Of a DNA stretch of 64,000 nucleotides, positions 12,285-23,039 are shown one piece after another. The translations under genes and the position numbers were made by a program. The notes beneath the pieces are model-generated. The model made no database searches, was not told the DNA's origin, and saw only the letters and a program-made list of their open reading frames with translations. The DNA comes from Jaltomata sinuosa (taxonomy: Eukaryota > Streptophyta > Magnoliopsida > Solanales > Solanaceae). The first letter of the stretch is position 1. The number at the start of each line of letters is the position of its first letter. Where the stretch lies: the NCBI GenBank assembly GCA_003996215.1, contig QJPP01007525.1, forward strand, positions 1,364,001-1,428,000, in the 5' to 3' direction.

Positions 12285-12380
12285 CTCGGAGCTCTAATGG
12301 AATCGGCGGCCTCAATACAAATGTTACCTTTCTGTGTTGAAATAACCCTGTGACACTTTATATAGAACTAGGGTTCGCTA
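12285..12380 (-). promoter_or_regulatory. RPL3 copy 1 promoter and first 5'UTR exon
   Basis: On the minus strand a TATA box (tatataaag, 12356-12364) lies just downstream of a telo-box-like gaaccctag (12368-12377). Transcription would start near 12330. A short leader exon ends at 12285 with the donor CCGAG/GTAACA. Telo-boxes and a leader intron are typical of plant ribosomal-protein genes. Confidence 0.7.
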
Positions 12381-12570
12381 CTCACTTTCTTTTGACATAT
12401 ATGCCCCCATTAGCCTCGTTTGTGTGCCGCTAAATGATAAGAGTGGGTGCGTTGCACTTCGAACCTGGATGGGCTTAAATGTCTCTTTAATTAAGGGTAA
12501 CTTACCTAAAACACATATTTTTGAGAGTTAATTACTTTTTTTTCCATCTTACTTCGCTCTGATTCATAGC

Positions 12571-12655
12571 CTCAAGGCGTGATACATCGCCCCAAGGCGT
12601 GATACATCGCCTCACCTCTGGATAATTACCTTTGATACATCGGGACGATGTATCA
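12571..12655. repeat. 20-bp tandem pair plus perfect palindrome
   Basis: The unit caaggcgtgatacatcgc occurs twice, 20 bp apart (12571-12610). It is followed at 12633-12655 by a perfect palindrome, tgatacatcg-gga-cgatgtatca, built from the same gatacatcg word. No coding potential. Confidence 0.7.
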
Positions 12656-12804
12656 CGACCTGAAGCGATTTATCAAGATGTTTATATATGATATATTAAG
12701 TAATTAAATCAAAGTAGTGGGAGAGTTAGTAAATATGGTAAGGAGGTATGTCTCTTTTGGTAGTTTACCCTTTAATTAATAAGTAATTCATTTGTATAGC
12801 AGTC

Positions 12805-14820
12805 CATATAGGGACAACTACACAAATGCCCTTCAAAGAAAGTGACTTTGCATTTTTGCCCCCAATAAGAAACGTCTTACAAAAATAGCATTCCTTATTT
12901 TTATATATAGAACAACTAATTTTTTGCCCCTCTATACCTCAAATATTTTTAAACAACTCTCCATGTTCATTTGTCTCTCAACTTTTATATTTATTTCTTT
13001 TTCTCTTTTTTATTTTTATTTTTTTATTTTTTATTTTTTTCTCAACCTTTATTTTTCTTTTATTTCTTGTTTTATTCTTTTTTCTATACTTTTTTCTTTT
13101 TTCTCAATATTTATTTTTTTCCTTTTCTCCTCTCAATTCTATTTTTTTTCTTCTTCTTTTTTTTTTTTATATATTTCTCAACCTTTATTTTTTTGTTTTG
13201 TCTTTTTTTCTTTGTTTTTTCCTTTTTTCTCAATTTTTATTTTTTTCTCTCAACTTCTATTTTTTTATTTTTTTATTTGATTTTTAATTTTTATTTTCTC
13301 TTTTTTTTAATCGTTTTTTTTTTACCTTTATTTTTTTATAAGATGTTCCATAACTCTTGCTTTAGAGACAAGACTTAGCCCAAGAACTTCCAAACATTAA
13401 ATTACGCCCCATTAGCAAGACTTGACACTGTACATTGTGTCTTGATTTATGGATGTTTTATAACACTTGCTTCAGAGTCAAGACTTAGCCCAAGGATCTC
13501 TCAAAAAATACAAGTTACGCTCCATGGGCAAGAGTTCACACTACTTCATTGTGTCTTAATTTAGGAGATACTCTATAACTTTTGTCTTAGAGGCAAGACT
13601 TAGCTCAAGGATTTTCAAACAACAAATTATGTCCCACGAGCAAGACTTGACACTACCTCATTGTGTCTTGATTTATGAGACATTTTATAACTCTTGCCTT
13701 GGAGACAAGACTTAGCCCAAGGACTTTCAAACAACAAGTTACGCCCCATGGGCAAGACTTGACACTACCTCATTGTGTCTTGATTTATGAGACATTCTAT
13801 AACTCTTACCTTGGAGACAAGACTTAGCCCAAGGACTTTCAAACAACAAGTTACGCCCCATGGGCAAGAGTTGACAATACCATATTGTGCTTGATTTATG
13901 AGATGATCTATAACGCTTGCCTAAGAGGCAAGACTTAGCCCAAGAACTTCCAAATAACAAGTTACGCCCCATGGGCAAGAGTTGACACTACCTCATTATG
14001 TCTTGATTTATGCGATGCTCTATAACTCTTGCCTTAGAGGCAAGACCTAGCTCAAAGACTTCCAAACAACAAGTTACGCCTCATTGGCAAAAGTTGACAC
14101 TAGCACATTGTGCCTTGATCATGAGATGCTCTATAACGTTTGCCTTAGAGGCAAGACTTAGCTCAAGGGCTTCCCAAAAAATAAGTTATGGCCCATGGGC
14201 AGGAGTTAACACTACTTCATTGTGTTTTAATTTATGAGATGCTCTATAACTCTTGCCTTAGTGGCAAGAGTTAGCTCAAAAATTTCTAACAAGAAGTTAT
14301 GCCCCACGAGCAAGACTTGACACTACCTCATTGTGTCTTGATTTATGAGATGTTCTATAACATTTGCCTTAAAGGCAAGACTTGTTCCAAAAGACTTCCA
14401 AACAACAAAGCACGCCCTTAAGTTTACTTCGTTTTCAAAGAAAGAAGATCCTCTTTGCGGATTATCCAACTTTTTGTTTATTAGCAAAAAATAATAGAGG
14501 TTAAGAAAAAAAGTAAAAAAGAAAAGAAAAAAAGAGAAAAGGGAAAAAAATAAAGATGAAAAAAAAAAGGAAAAAAAAGTTGAGAAAAAAAAGAACAAAA
14601 AAAAAGTTGAGAGAAAAAGAAAATAAAAAAAAATAAAAAAAATTAAAAGTTGAGAGACAAATGAACATGGAGAGTTGTGGTATAGAGGGGCAAAAATATA
14701 TTTGTTCTATACATTAAAAGGAAAGAAAGGGTATTTTTTAAAGACTTTTTCTTATGGGGGGCAAAAATTGAATACCACTCACTTTTGGGGACACTCCATA
14801 TAATTTACTGGTCCATATAA
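12805..14820. mobile_element. Foldback-type transposable element
   Basis: The left arm (12805-13340) is mirrored by the right arm (about 14487-14820): ttttgcccctctatacc and ctccatgttcatttgtctct on the left appear reverse-complemented on the right. The outer parts (cccccaataagaaacgtctt and gggggcaaaaattg) also correspond. Each arm contains a pyrimidine- or purine-rich section built from a drifting subrepeat (ctcaacctttattttttt, about seven times on the left). The arms flank a 112-bp minisatellite. There is no transposase. Long inverted arms made of subrepeats are the hallmark of foldback elements, which have been described in Solanum (SoFT). The word gtccatata occurs on both flanks, but a target-site duplication is not certain. 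Confidence 0.7.
13340..14420. repeat. Minisatellite, about ten 112-bp units
   Basis: The marker gacttag(c/t)ccaagg or a variant of it recurs at about 13372, 13484, 13597, 13709, 13821, 13932, 14044, 14154, 14268 and 14378, spaced 110-114 bp apart. Each unit contains ctcttgccttagaggcaaga, a hairpin with 6-bp arms, and gccccatgggcaag with the palindrome gcccatgggc. Short ORFs through it are chance products of the repeat. Confidence 0.92.
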
Positions 14821-15415
14821 GTTTTAAACTCAAATAATTATATTTGTTGGGCAAACTTCATAAATCGCTAATATAGATTCTAATTACTCATCGCAACGGT
14901 AATTTCAATAATTATATATATTGTCCGAGTTTCAATTAGGATACAGTGTATCCGACACGCGTAGAGATTGTATAAGAGATAATCATCTCCTTTCTTGCTC
15001 GCCTCTCTCCCTCTCTTGTTCCTCTCCCTCACTGTGTTTCACAATGTATCTGAGTTTCACAATTTCAATTTTAAGTGTCATACATGTATTGGATACGCAG
15101 GTACATCTGTGTTTTAAACTCTTTTTGTATCAACGTGTATCTATTTCATAGCATATGTATATCAATTTTATATACCATATATTGTATCTGTGTGTGTGCA
15201 TAAATACCTACTTTAAAAAGAAAAAGAAAAAAGAAAATAATGTATCTTATCAAAGTTGCACACTCGTCTACTATAACTACACAACTACATAGATACACAT
15301 CTTCGAAATTACTCGTCGTCACTATTTTTCTTTATGCTTCACCACTAATATGGAGAAAGAAGTTGAAATTGTTAAAAGTTGAATCTTCAATCAAGTCGCT
15401 AAAACCCCAAATGAG

Positions 15416-15514
<99 letters not shown>

Positions 15515-15824
15515 CTACCACTGCTGCAAGCACAAGCAAATTTTCCTCTTTTTTTCCAACTACCAAATCGAAAAAATCATATCTTCACTTGAATTCCACT
15601 TCAAAACTCAAATGGGTATTCACTAGCTCTAACGTTCCACCTCCAGAATGGGTGAATTTCCTCTTTTCTGAGTACCCAAATCGAACTCCTCAATAATAGA
15701 TACTACAAGAATCAATTTTGCACATCTATAAATCAATAATCAATAAGCCAAACCTATAAGATTCAAAACCGAATCCAAACACCCGTAACTCACAGTATGT
15801 ACAACTTAAATCTGCAGATACTAT
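14821..15824. other. Spacer between the RPL3 units, low complexity
   Basis: No gene is seen. The part around 14930-15180 has the words ggatacagtgtatccgacac, gcctctctccctctc and gtatcaacgtgtatc, which resemble a dispersed nightshade repeat whose class I cannot name. The A tract lies at 15416-15509. Confidence 0.4.
15416..15509. repeat. A homopolymer, 94 nt
   Basis: An uninterrupted run of 94 A. Nothing on the left looks like a retroposed mRNA body and I see no target-site duplication, so I treat it as simple sequence. Confidence 0.95.
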
Positions 15825-16336
15825 TAGAAGCCACAGAAGAGATTATGTAAAACTTTTACCAACACAAATATAACCAAACACATATAGTGTATGCAAGAAG
15901 GTGGCGCAGGACCATCCAAGCTTTCAAGTTTGAGGGAGCCAAAGGGGTTAACGTCAATAATCCGATCTTACAATCGGAGTTTAAGGAAACAAATTTCACT
16001 AATGACAAAAAGAAAATGCAGATACCACTAATCACTAGTTTGTTAATGCTTCCAAATTTTGAAGAAACAATAACACCACAACAGACTAAAAAATTATCAC
16101 TTTGGTGAACGTGATCATAGAGAAAGGAAGAAGCAACTCAGATTAGCCAGATAGAACATAAGGAGGGTAGATATCCAAAAAAGCATTACTAAAATAACCA
16201 GCTGAAAATTTAATCCGACAAAATTGCAGCAGTACTCAGCATCAGTAAAACATAATTAAGCCGCACAGCATCTCATAAAAGAAGTTCGTTCATGGTCTTG
16301 CCAAAAGAGAAGAGCCTATATGGTCTTGACAAATTT

Positions 16337-18230
16337 TCAAGCTTTAAGATGTCCATAGAATTTTGCCTTCTCCTGTGTAGTCTGGAAGCGTCCATGTCCA
16401 AACTTGGACGATGTGTCAATGAACTTGAGCTTGATCTCCTCCAATGCAACCCTGGATGTCTGGTTCAACAATGATTGCCTCAAAGTCACAACACGCTTCT
16501 TTGGTCCAACACAGCAGCCCTTAATCAACAGATAGTCCTCTTTCACAACACCATAGTGAGGGAATCCACCTATTGGTGTGATATCCTTCTCAGTCCTGAG
16601 TAAAAGACATGGATATTTTTCAACTTAAGAATAGTGACATACAAGAGAAACATGGGCATATTGTATGCATATTAAGCTAACCTGTCAAACTCAGTCATGG
16701 CAGAATGAGTCTCCTGGCCAGCCTTGCCAAGCCTGTATACTTTCTTGTTCATCTCAGTGCGGTGGTGGTAACCATTCTGTCCAGCCCTAGCAACAGTGTA
16801 AGACACCCTAGCTGGATGCCAAGCACCAATACAAGCCACCTTTCTAAGCCCACGATGAGTCTTACGTGGGAGACGGGTCACACCCCAACGAGTCACCACA
16901 CCCTCGTACCCCTTTCCTTTAGTCACACCGATGATATCGATCATCTCATCCTTCTGGAAAATAGCATCAATAGGAATCTGTTTCTCAAAAAAGCCATAAG
17001 CATAATCAACCTTCTGGGCAACATCCCCACCATTAACTTGAATCTCCATCAGATGTGCCTTCTTTTGCTTGAGACCTTTCATTTTCCTAATCTGCAAAGA
17101 ATAAAGTATGGGGGGAATCCTGCGTGCCTCAGAAGACAATTTAGGTGAAAAATAGCCTCAAAAGAGAGGCAAGTTGCAGTAAAGGCTAAGAGCTATAGTG
17201 AGCAAATACCTGAGTATGGGCTAGAACACGAATCACAGAACAATACTTCTTCATCTTCTCCAACTGTGCATTAATATCTTTCTTACCATCGTCAGTTTCA
17301 TACTTCTTTGAGTACTTTGCGAAGGCCTTCTTTTTGGACATGCACCAGTTCTTGTAGAATCTCCTTTTAATTTCTTCACTAAGATGTTGAGCCCAAACCG
17401 TGCTCAGACAGCGAAGGCCACGTGGTGTTTTCACATATCCAACAACCCCAACAACAATCATAGGAGGAGTTTCTATTATGGTAACAGCTTCGCAAGTCTC
17501 TTTCTTGTGGAGCTCTGCACAAATGCAACTAATGAATGACAAAATTATGTGTATATGCTTACTTCGAGAGACCAAGTTTCTTTAAATATGCAGTTTATCG
17601 CCTAAAGTTTTATTAATAAAGCCTACTATGGGCATTTTCCAAGGGGCCCAAAGTACGAGCATAGTTCCTTATCAGGAATTCCGAATAAAATTTGAGCTTT
17701 GTAAGGTGAAAAAGCCTCTAATATGTATAAACATGGTTCCTTAATAGCACATTCAGTTTACTTGACCCTAATTCCAGTAGTGCATTGGCATATTGGCAGC
17801 TGAATCTTTGAAATTATAAGCAATACTTACTTGACCCTGGTTTTTCAACTTCTCTGACAATATGAGTCATGCCAGCTTTATATCCAAGGAAAGCTGTCAA
17901 CCTGCAAAGTTTCGTTGGATCGTCTTTGGGAAAAGCCTTCACTGCATAAACAAAGACGTTCACATAAAGGATTAGGTTCCATGAACAAATGTGTTATCAG
18001 TTTACATTTAAAAACTCAATAACCTTGAGAGTAATTTAAAGTGGGAAAACTAACTATGCCATATTTGAACTCCAAGATAAATAAACTTGTTATCAGCAGC
18101 AAGTTTGCAAATCTAACTAGTAAAGATAAAGATCTGAATTAAAACCTTTCCCCCTGTGTCGTGCTGCTCTTTTCCTTGGAAGAAATCCCAAAGAACCATG
18201 TCTTGGGTGCTCAAACTTGCGATGTGACAT
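16337..18230 (-). CDS. RPL3: 60S ribosomal protein uL3 (L3), tandem copy 2
   Basis: Five coding exons on the minus strand: 18146-18230, 17831-17941, 17210-17514, 16682-17091 and 16337-16595. Their lengths (85, 111, 305, 410 and 259 nt) equal those of copy 1, and the product is again 389 aa. By eye only two amino acids differ from copy 1. Residue 40 is Leu (CTT) in DPTKLCRLTAF, where copy 1 and the family have Pro. Residue 368 is the conserved Lys in DTSSKFGHGRF. Coding introns 3 and 4 appear identical to those of copy 1. The leader intron is 18240-19673. Every start, stop and splice site is intact, so the gene looks functional, but Pro40Leu lies in a highly conserved segment. Confidence 0.95.
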
Positions 18231-19673
18231 TCTTCTTATCTGTAAAAGCTAGAACAAGAAAAAGGCTAAGTGGCCTCAACCTTTACGGAGAGTATTCTAG
18301 GTCAAATAGAAAGTTAGTTTTAATAACAATTGGAACCTCCACACGAAGTGATATATTCACACTGAAGACAAATGCCTTCTCCCTGCAGGACCGGCTGTCT
18401 TTACCCTAATTCATTAAATGTAATAGGCACATTTCTTCCAATATCTTTAGAATCACTATATCGAATAGACTAATAAAGTTTAAAGGAAAAAATAAATCAA
18501 AACATAAAGAAAATGCAAGAGAGGAAAGAACAGAACCTTATAAAAAGGTGGGAATTGGGAAAGAACCAGATTCAACATTCAAACAACTTAGAAATGATCC
18601 CAAGAATCACACAGCTACTCAATTTATTAAGTATATAAAAAACTTCATATGCCTAAATCTCAAGTTTTTTCTCTGCTGCTCTTCTGCTTCATCCTCCTTG
18701 CATCAGATGGTGTGTAATAATTACTCATCAATCTTATTGTTAATATTTTTTCTTATCTTTATTTTAAGATAGAATCCTAATTGGGGAGAGTATATACAGT
18801 ATAGTTAAGAGTTTTCTAAGATGTCGAAGAAATTACATTTTTCGCTTCAATAAAATCCGTGGAATTTCTATATTTTCAGAATATGAATGTGTGACTTAAT
18901 TTTATTAAAACAAAGTGAAGAATAAGGATGTCAAAACATGCTCTAGTCAAGACAGACATGTGGATCTAACACACCAATTCAAGAAGATGAATAGAAAAGT
19001 TCCCTGACCAAAGGCCTATGGCAAGTAGAACTTGCCAATTCTCAGGGCTCAACTGTCTTTCATTCCAAAAGCCGCCAATTAATGGCGTCCTGGTGAGAGA
19101 GAGCCCTTTTGAGACTCCAGCCTTGATTACTTTTTCAAGTTGTTATAGGGAGTACATTTCTATCACTCCTATGAATTTTGGGCAAACCCAACATGACTAC
19201 TTGTACTAAAGTATCAACACACGAAAAGAATAAAAAAATATTTTAACAAAATAAACACTAAATTTGTGCATTTCATATTACAATAAGTATTTGAAACAGA
19301 TTCTTTGAGGTAAAATCCTTGAATTTGGTAAACAAATCAATCAGCAAAACCACAACCCCAAACACTAAATCTAGAGGGTTATTTATATAAACCATTTATA
19401 TGAGTTCCACTTTACTCGAGACCAATCAAAAAAAGGACCAACATGCTAAACGTTTACAAGAAGTGCTTAATAATCCAAGCTGAAAAGATCAGATCTAGTT
19501 CAGAATCTCCAAATTTCAGTTATAAATATGTTAAATCAGTTGTAGCTAATCACTCTATGTGTATATAAAGAAATAATAAAAACAGTAAATTAAGGGCTAA
19601 TAATTCGATAAACATTAAACATAATTGAGGAAACTTCGCTGAAGTTAATAGATCGAAAACTGAACGATGTTAC

Positions 19674-19776
19674 CTCGGAGCTGTAGCTGTAATGGAGTCG
19701 GCGGCCTCAATGCAAATGTTAGTTTCCGGTGGAGCTTAAACCCTCTGGCACTTTATATAATAAGGGCTAGGGTTTC
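19674..19776 (-). promoter_or_regulatory. RPL3 copy 2 promoter and first 5'UTR exon
   Basis: On the minus strand a TATA box lies at 19751-19759 (tatataaag), with a full telo-box, aaaccctag (19767-19775), just upstream. The leader exon ends at 19674 with the donor GAG/GTAACA. The core matches copy 1, except that this telo-box keeps the full AAACCCTA where copy 1 has GAACCCTA. Confidence 0.72.
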
Positions 19777-20423
19777 GCCACTCACTCTCTTTTGACATAT
19801 TTGCCCCCGTTAAAGGAAATTAACATGATGTAATTTCTAGGTTTAGCATAGATCTTTTTTATTATTAAAAAAAAATGTAAAAAGTCTAATCACAAGAGAT
19901 GGAATTGTAGAAATATGCCTTGATCCCATTATATTTTGATGTGATAAGGGTATTTTATAACAATCATTTCCGGTGTGCTATTAATACAATAGATTTGAGG
20001 ATCGTGATTGAATCATACCAATTTAATTTTGATGTCTTGAAAGCCTTAACCCGACATAGGACCATATAAGTTAATTAGACTAGCACATAATATTAGTATT
20101 ATTAGATAAAAAGTAACTAATCTCATAATTCCTTATATATGTGCATATAATATTAATGCATGAGGGTGTAAATTCACTAATCATGTCGAGGTGAGCCACG
20201 TAAAGAAGTTGATTAGATGCTCCTTTAGCTTTAAAAATGGCATACTCATGTTGAGGTTGTGCATGGTATTTTTAATTTTTACATCATTTATTTTATGTGT
20301 ACCAAGATATGTTCGAATCATCTTTGATACATCATATATTACTATTTACAAAGTATTTTACAAGTATGAGTGTGCATTAGATGTAATAAACGAATCTTCA
20401 TGATATATCAGAATGTGTATCAT

Positions 20424-20660
20424 GTACACATTTAAATATGTATTGTGAAATATCATGTATATATATTTTAATATATATTGTAAAGCACAAGGTATACATT
20501 TTGACGTATATATCTTATGAATTAGTAACATACATTTAGATACATATTTTGTGAATTAAAAAATACACATTCAGTTATAGATGTTATTACTATATGCATT
20601 TGAACATACACGTTGTGAAGGACTAGATAAACTTTTGGATATACATATTGCGGAGAATTG
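20424..20660. repeat. Degenerate tandem repeat, about 7 x 35 bp
   Basis: Units of the form tacattt-(a/g)-atacatatt-ttgtgaa recur at about 20426, 20460, 20497, 20533, 20567, 20598 and 20631. The array is very AT-rich and non-coding. Confidence 0.65.
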
Positions 20661-21539
20661 ATGCCAATAAAATCATCTCAAGTTATGTATACAAATGATA
20701 AATATGTATACAGTATAGCACATAAACAAAGTAAGTCAATTCTGAATACACATACATATTCTCAAAATATACTGAATATTATATTCCCTTTTATACATAT
20801 TAATTTTTGCATATCAAAATCATACATGGTATATCACGTAATGTATACAATGTATTAATATCACATATAAGAAGTTGATATAAGTTTGAATTTTGCTCCT
20901 TATTAGTACTTTATTATTAATTTTAAGTATGTTTACTATAGCATGATTTAGAGTGGGGAGGGGAGTGATTTTTTGCTCGGCATAATTTTAGGAGAAAGAA
21001 TATTTTGTTCAACATGAGTTTAGGAGCTGAATACAAAATTGATTACATAATATCATTATTTGTAGGTCTGCTTTTGCTAAACAAGTTTTGGATTAAAAAA
21101 AAAAGATATCAATTTCATATATGACTTGTCAATGCTGCTAACCAAATAAATGGACTGGATCCGCTCGGGTGGGCTTGTGAATCTTGTCATTTTACGAGAC
21201 GATTGCATAAAACATTGGGTCAAGGCCCAGTTGTTTGAGTTGATGATCTGTTAATGATTTTCAGTTTAGATCAGGGCCTATAGATTATATTTGTGAAAAG
21301 CCCAAATAAGGTAAACCACATCCTTGAACCCAACACAATCATGATAATGGCCCATGGGCCGTAGTTAGCCAAAGTCCAACAACTCACCAAAAGCATTTTC
21401 GACCTTTTTGGCTATAGATTAAATCTTACACTAGAACTATTAAAGAAATGACCACTTGAACGAACTAAATGAAGTCCATTTACGAGTAAAAGAACAAATT
21501 AAAGAGAGAGGGACTATTAAACTAATAAGTTATCCCTTC

Positions 21540-21665
21540 ACCTTACAACAACAACATACCCAATGTATCTCACGAGTGGTGGGGTCTTGGAAGATAGTGT
21601 GTACGCAATCTTACTCATGTCTTGTGAAGATAGCGATGTTGTTTTAGATAGACTATCGGCAACTA
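21540..21665 (-). repeat. SINE/LINE 3'-end module with (TTG)n tail
   Basis: Starts at the plus-strand acaacaacatacccaatgta and continues through gtggggtcttggaagatagt, tgtgtacgcaatcttac and ttagatagactatcggc. Sense is the minus strand, ending in a short (TTG)n. It is diverged from the copies at 37919 and 42990. Confidence 0.7.
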
Positions 21666-22790
21666 AAACATAACAAAATAAAGTATGAAATGGAAATACG
21701 ATAGGAAGCAAGTCATTTTGACAATAATGTGGACAAGAGTAGTAGCAATAATAAAATAATACGATAATTGTGGCAAAGAAAACAACGTGAAATAATGAAA
21801 TCGAAGAATAAACCAGTAAGAGATTATAATAATAAAAATACATATAATATTCATTTACTCAATAAAGAATTAGATACTCGTGCTATGATTAATTCACAAA
21901 GATGCTTGTTTTAATGAGTGGAGAAGTAATTAAAGAAAATCAAAATCATGTGTATTCAATTTGCATTTTAAACCATATGGCAAATTAAAATATATAGAAT
22001 AAACAAGTAGCATTGACTAAATATGAGTCATCCACTTTGCAATAATAGCCAAGAAATACTACAATATAGTATTTCAATTGAAGATACTATTCTCTCCACT
22101 TGATAAAACTTTCAAAGAAGACATCACCCCCTCCCCTATATTTATTTTCATCTTTTCCCCCTCAGGGATTATTGGTTACAACTTTGATGAAAAAGAAAAA
22201 GAAAAGAAAAGGTTATAGCAATTTAAAAGGGACTAGTGAATATATTCCTTGCTTTGTGAATGAAGGAATATTTTTAAGTCAATATTCTTATGGCCTTTTA
22301 TACTTGTAATTTTTTTTCACTTTTGTAGATGATAAAAAAGTTTCAAATTCAGATTCTAATTCATTTTAAAACTATTGGATAGTGATGAACAATAGGTACT
22401 TACATGACTTCAAATAGAACTAAGACGCGTAATAGGTGACCATTTTGTGCAATACTACTTTGAATTCATTTTATCCACATAAAGATAAAATTAGAGTGCG
22501 AAATTAAGGGGAAAAAATCATTTTCATGTAAAACAATACAAAATAATTTGGGGAAAAAGATTTTTTTAAATAAAAAAAAATAAAATTTGAGGGTGTGAGG
22601 TAAGTGGAGAATGGGAGCAATGAGTGACAATGATACTTGTAAAAGACAAGTAGTAGACAAAAACAATTGAACATGAGTTGGAATTCCACCAATTACATAG
22701 GCTAATGAACCCTACAAAAGCCAAAGTCAATTCCCATAATGTCAAATGGGGACAATATATCTCATCATTTTATTTTATTACATATATAAT

Positions 22791-23039
22791 ACTCTCTCCG
22801 TCTCAAATTATTTATCGTATTTATCTATTATAGACTTTTAAGAAAATATTAATTAGGTGAGATTTTTTATTATATTTACTCTATTGAACTGTTTGTATGT
22901 AGTTTTTAAGAACAATTTCCACTAAAAATAAAATGAGAAGAAAATAATTAATTTGGTCTTGAACTTTTAAATGATAAGTAATTTGAGATAACTATTTTTT
23001 CGAAATAATCATGATAAATAATTTGAGACCAAAGGAGTA
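22791..23039. mobile_element. Stowaway-like MITE
   Basis: The left end tactctctccgtctcaaatt and the reverse complement of the right end (tactcctttggtctcaaatt) are inverted repeats with the ctccctccgt signature of Stowaway elements, flanked by TA. It is 249 bp and AT-rich, with no ORF. The inverted match continues inwards (atttatcg and cgataaat-like words). Confidence 0.8.

Larger units (their letters stand above)
7310..12420 (-). repeat. Segmental duplication, unit A (carries RPL3 copy 1)
   Basis: The whole RPL3 locus from its 3' flank to its promoter recurs at 15825-19810. Homology begins near tagaagccacaaaagagaat (7310) and ends near cttttgacatat in the promoter (about 12400). The outer parts have drifted by substitutions and indels, while 7630-9460 is nearly identical to unit B. 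Confidence 0.9.
15825..19810 (-). repeat. Segmental duplication, unit B (carries RPL3 copy 2)
   Basis: The partner of 7310-12420. It begins near tagaagccacagaagagatt and ends in the promoter near ctcttttgacatattt. It lacks the tandem expansions in the leader intron and a block of about 166 bp in the first coding intron (present in unit A at about 9475-9640). Confidence 0.9.
19811..22790. other. Gene-free region with short repeats
   Basis: I see no protein-like ORF. Besides the tandem repeat at 20424-20660 and the SINE/LINE module at 21540-21665, the stretch around 21150-21400 contains words such as ggcccatgggcc that recur in nightshade transposon relics, without clear borders. Confidence 0.4.

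Noticed and set aside
12924..13378. Long ORFs rich in Phe, Leu and Ser
   Set aside because: Produced by the T-rich subrepeats in the left arm of the foldback element; no protein family features.
13340..14420. CRISPR-like array of regularly spaced repeats
   Set aside because: Plant nuclear DNA; the whole 112-bp unit is repeated with drift and there are no unique spacers. It is a minisatellite.
15240..15626. 128-aa ORF with a polylysine stretch
   Set aside because: The polylysine is the 94-nt A tract; the flanks have no protein-like character.
7828..18230. One RPL3 copy being a processed pseudogene
   Set aside because: Both copies keep all introns, the promoter with TATA and telo-box, and an unbroken 389-codon frame.
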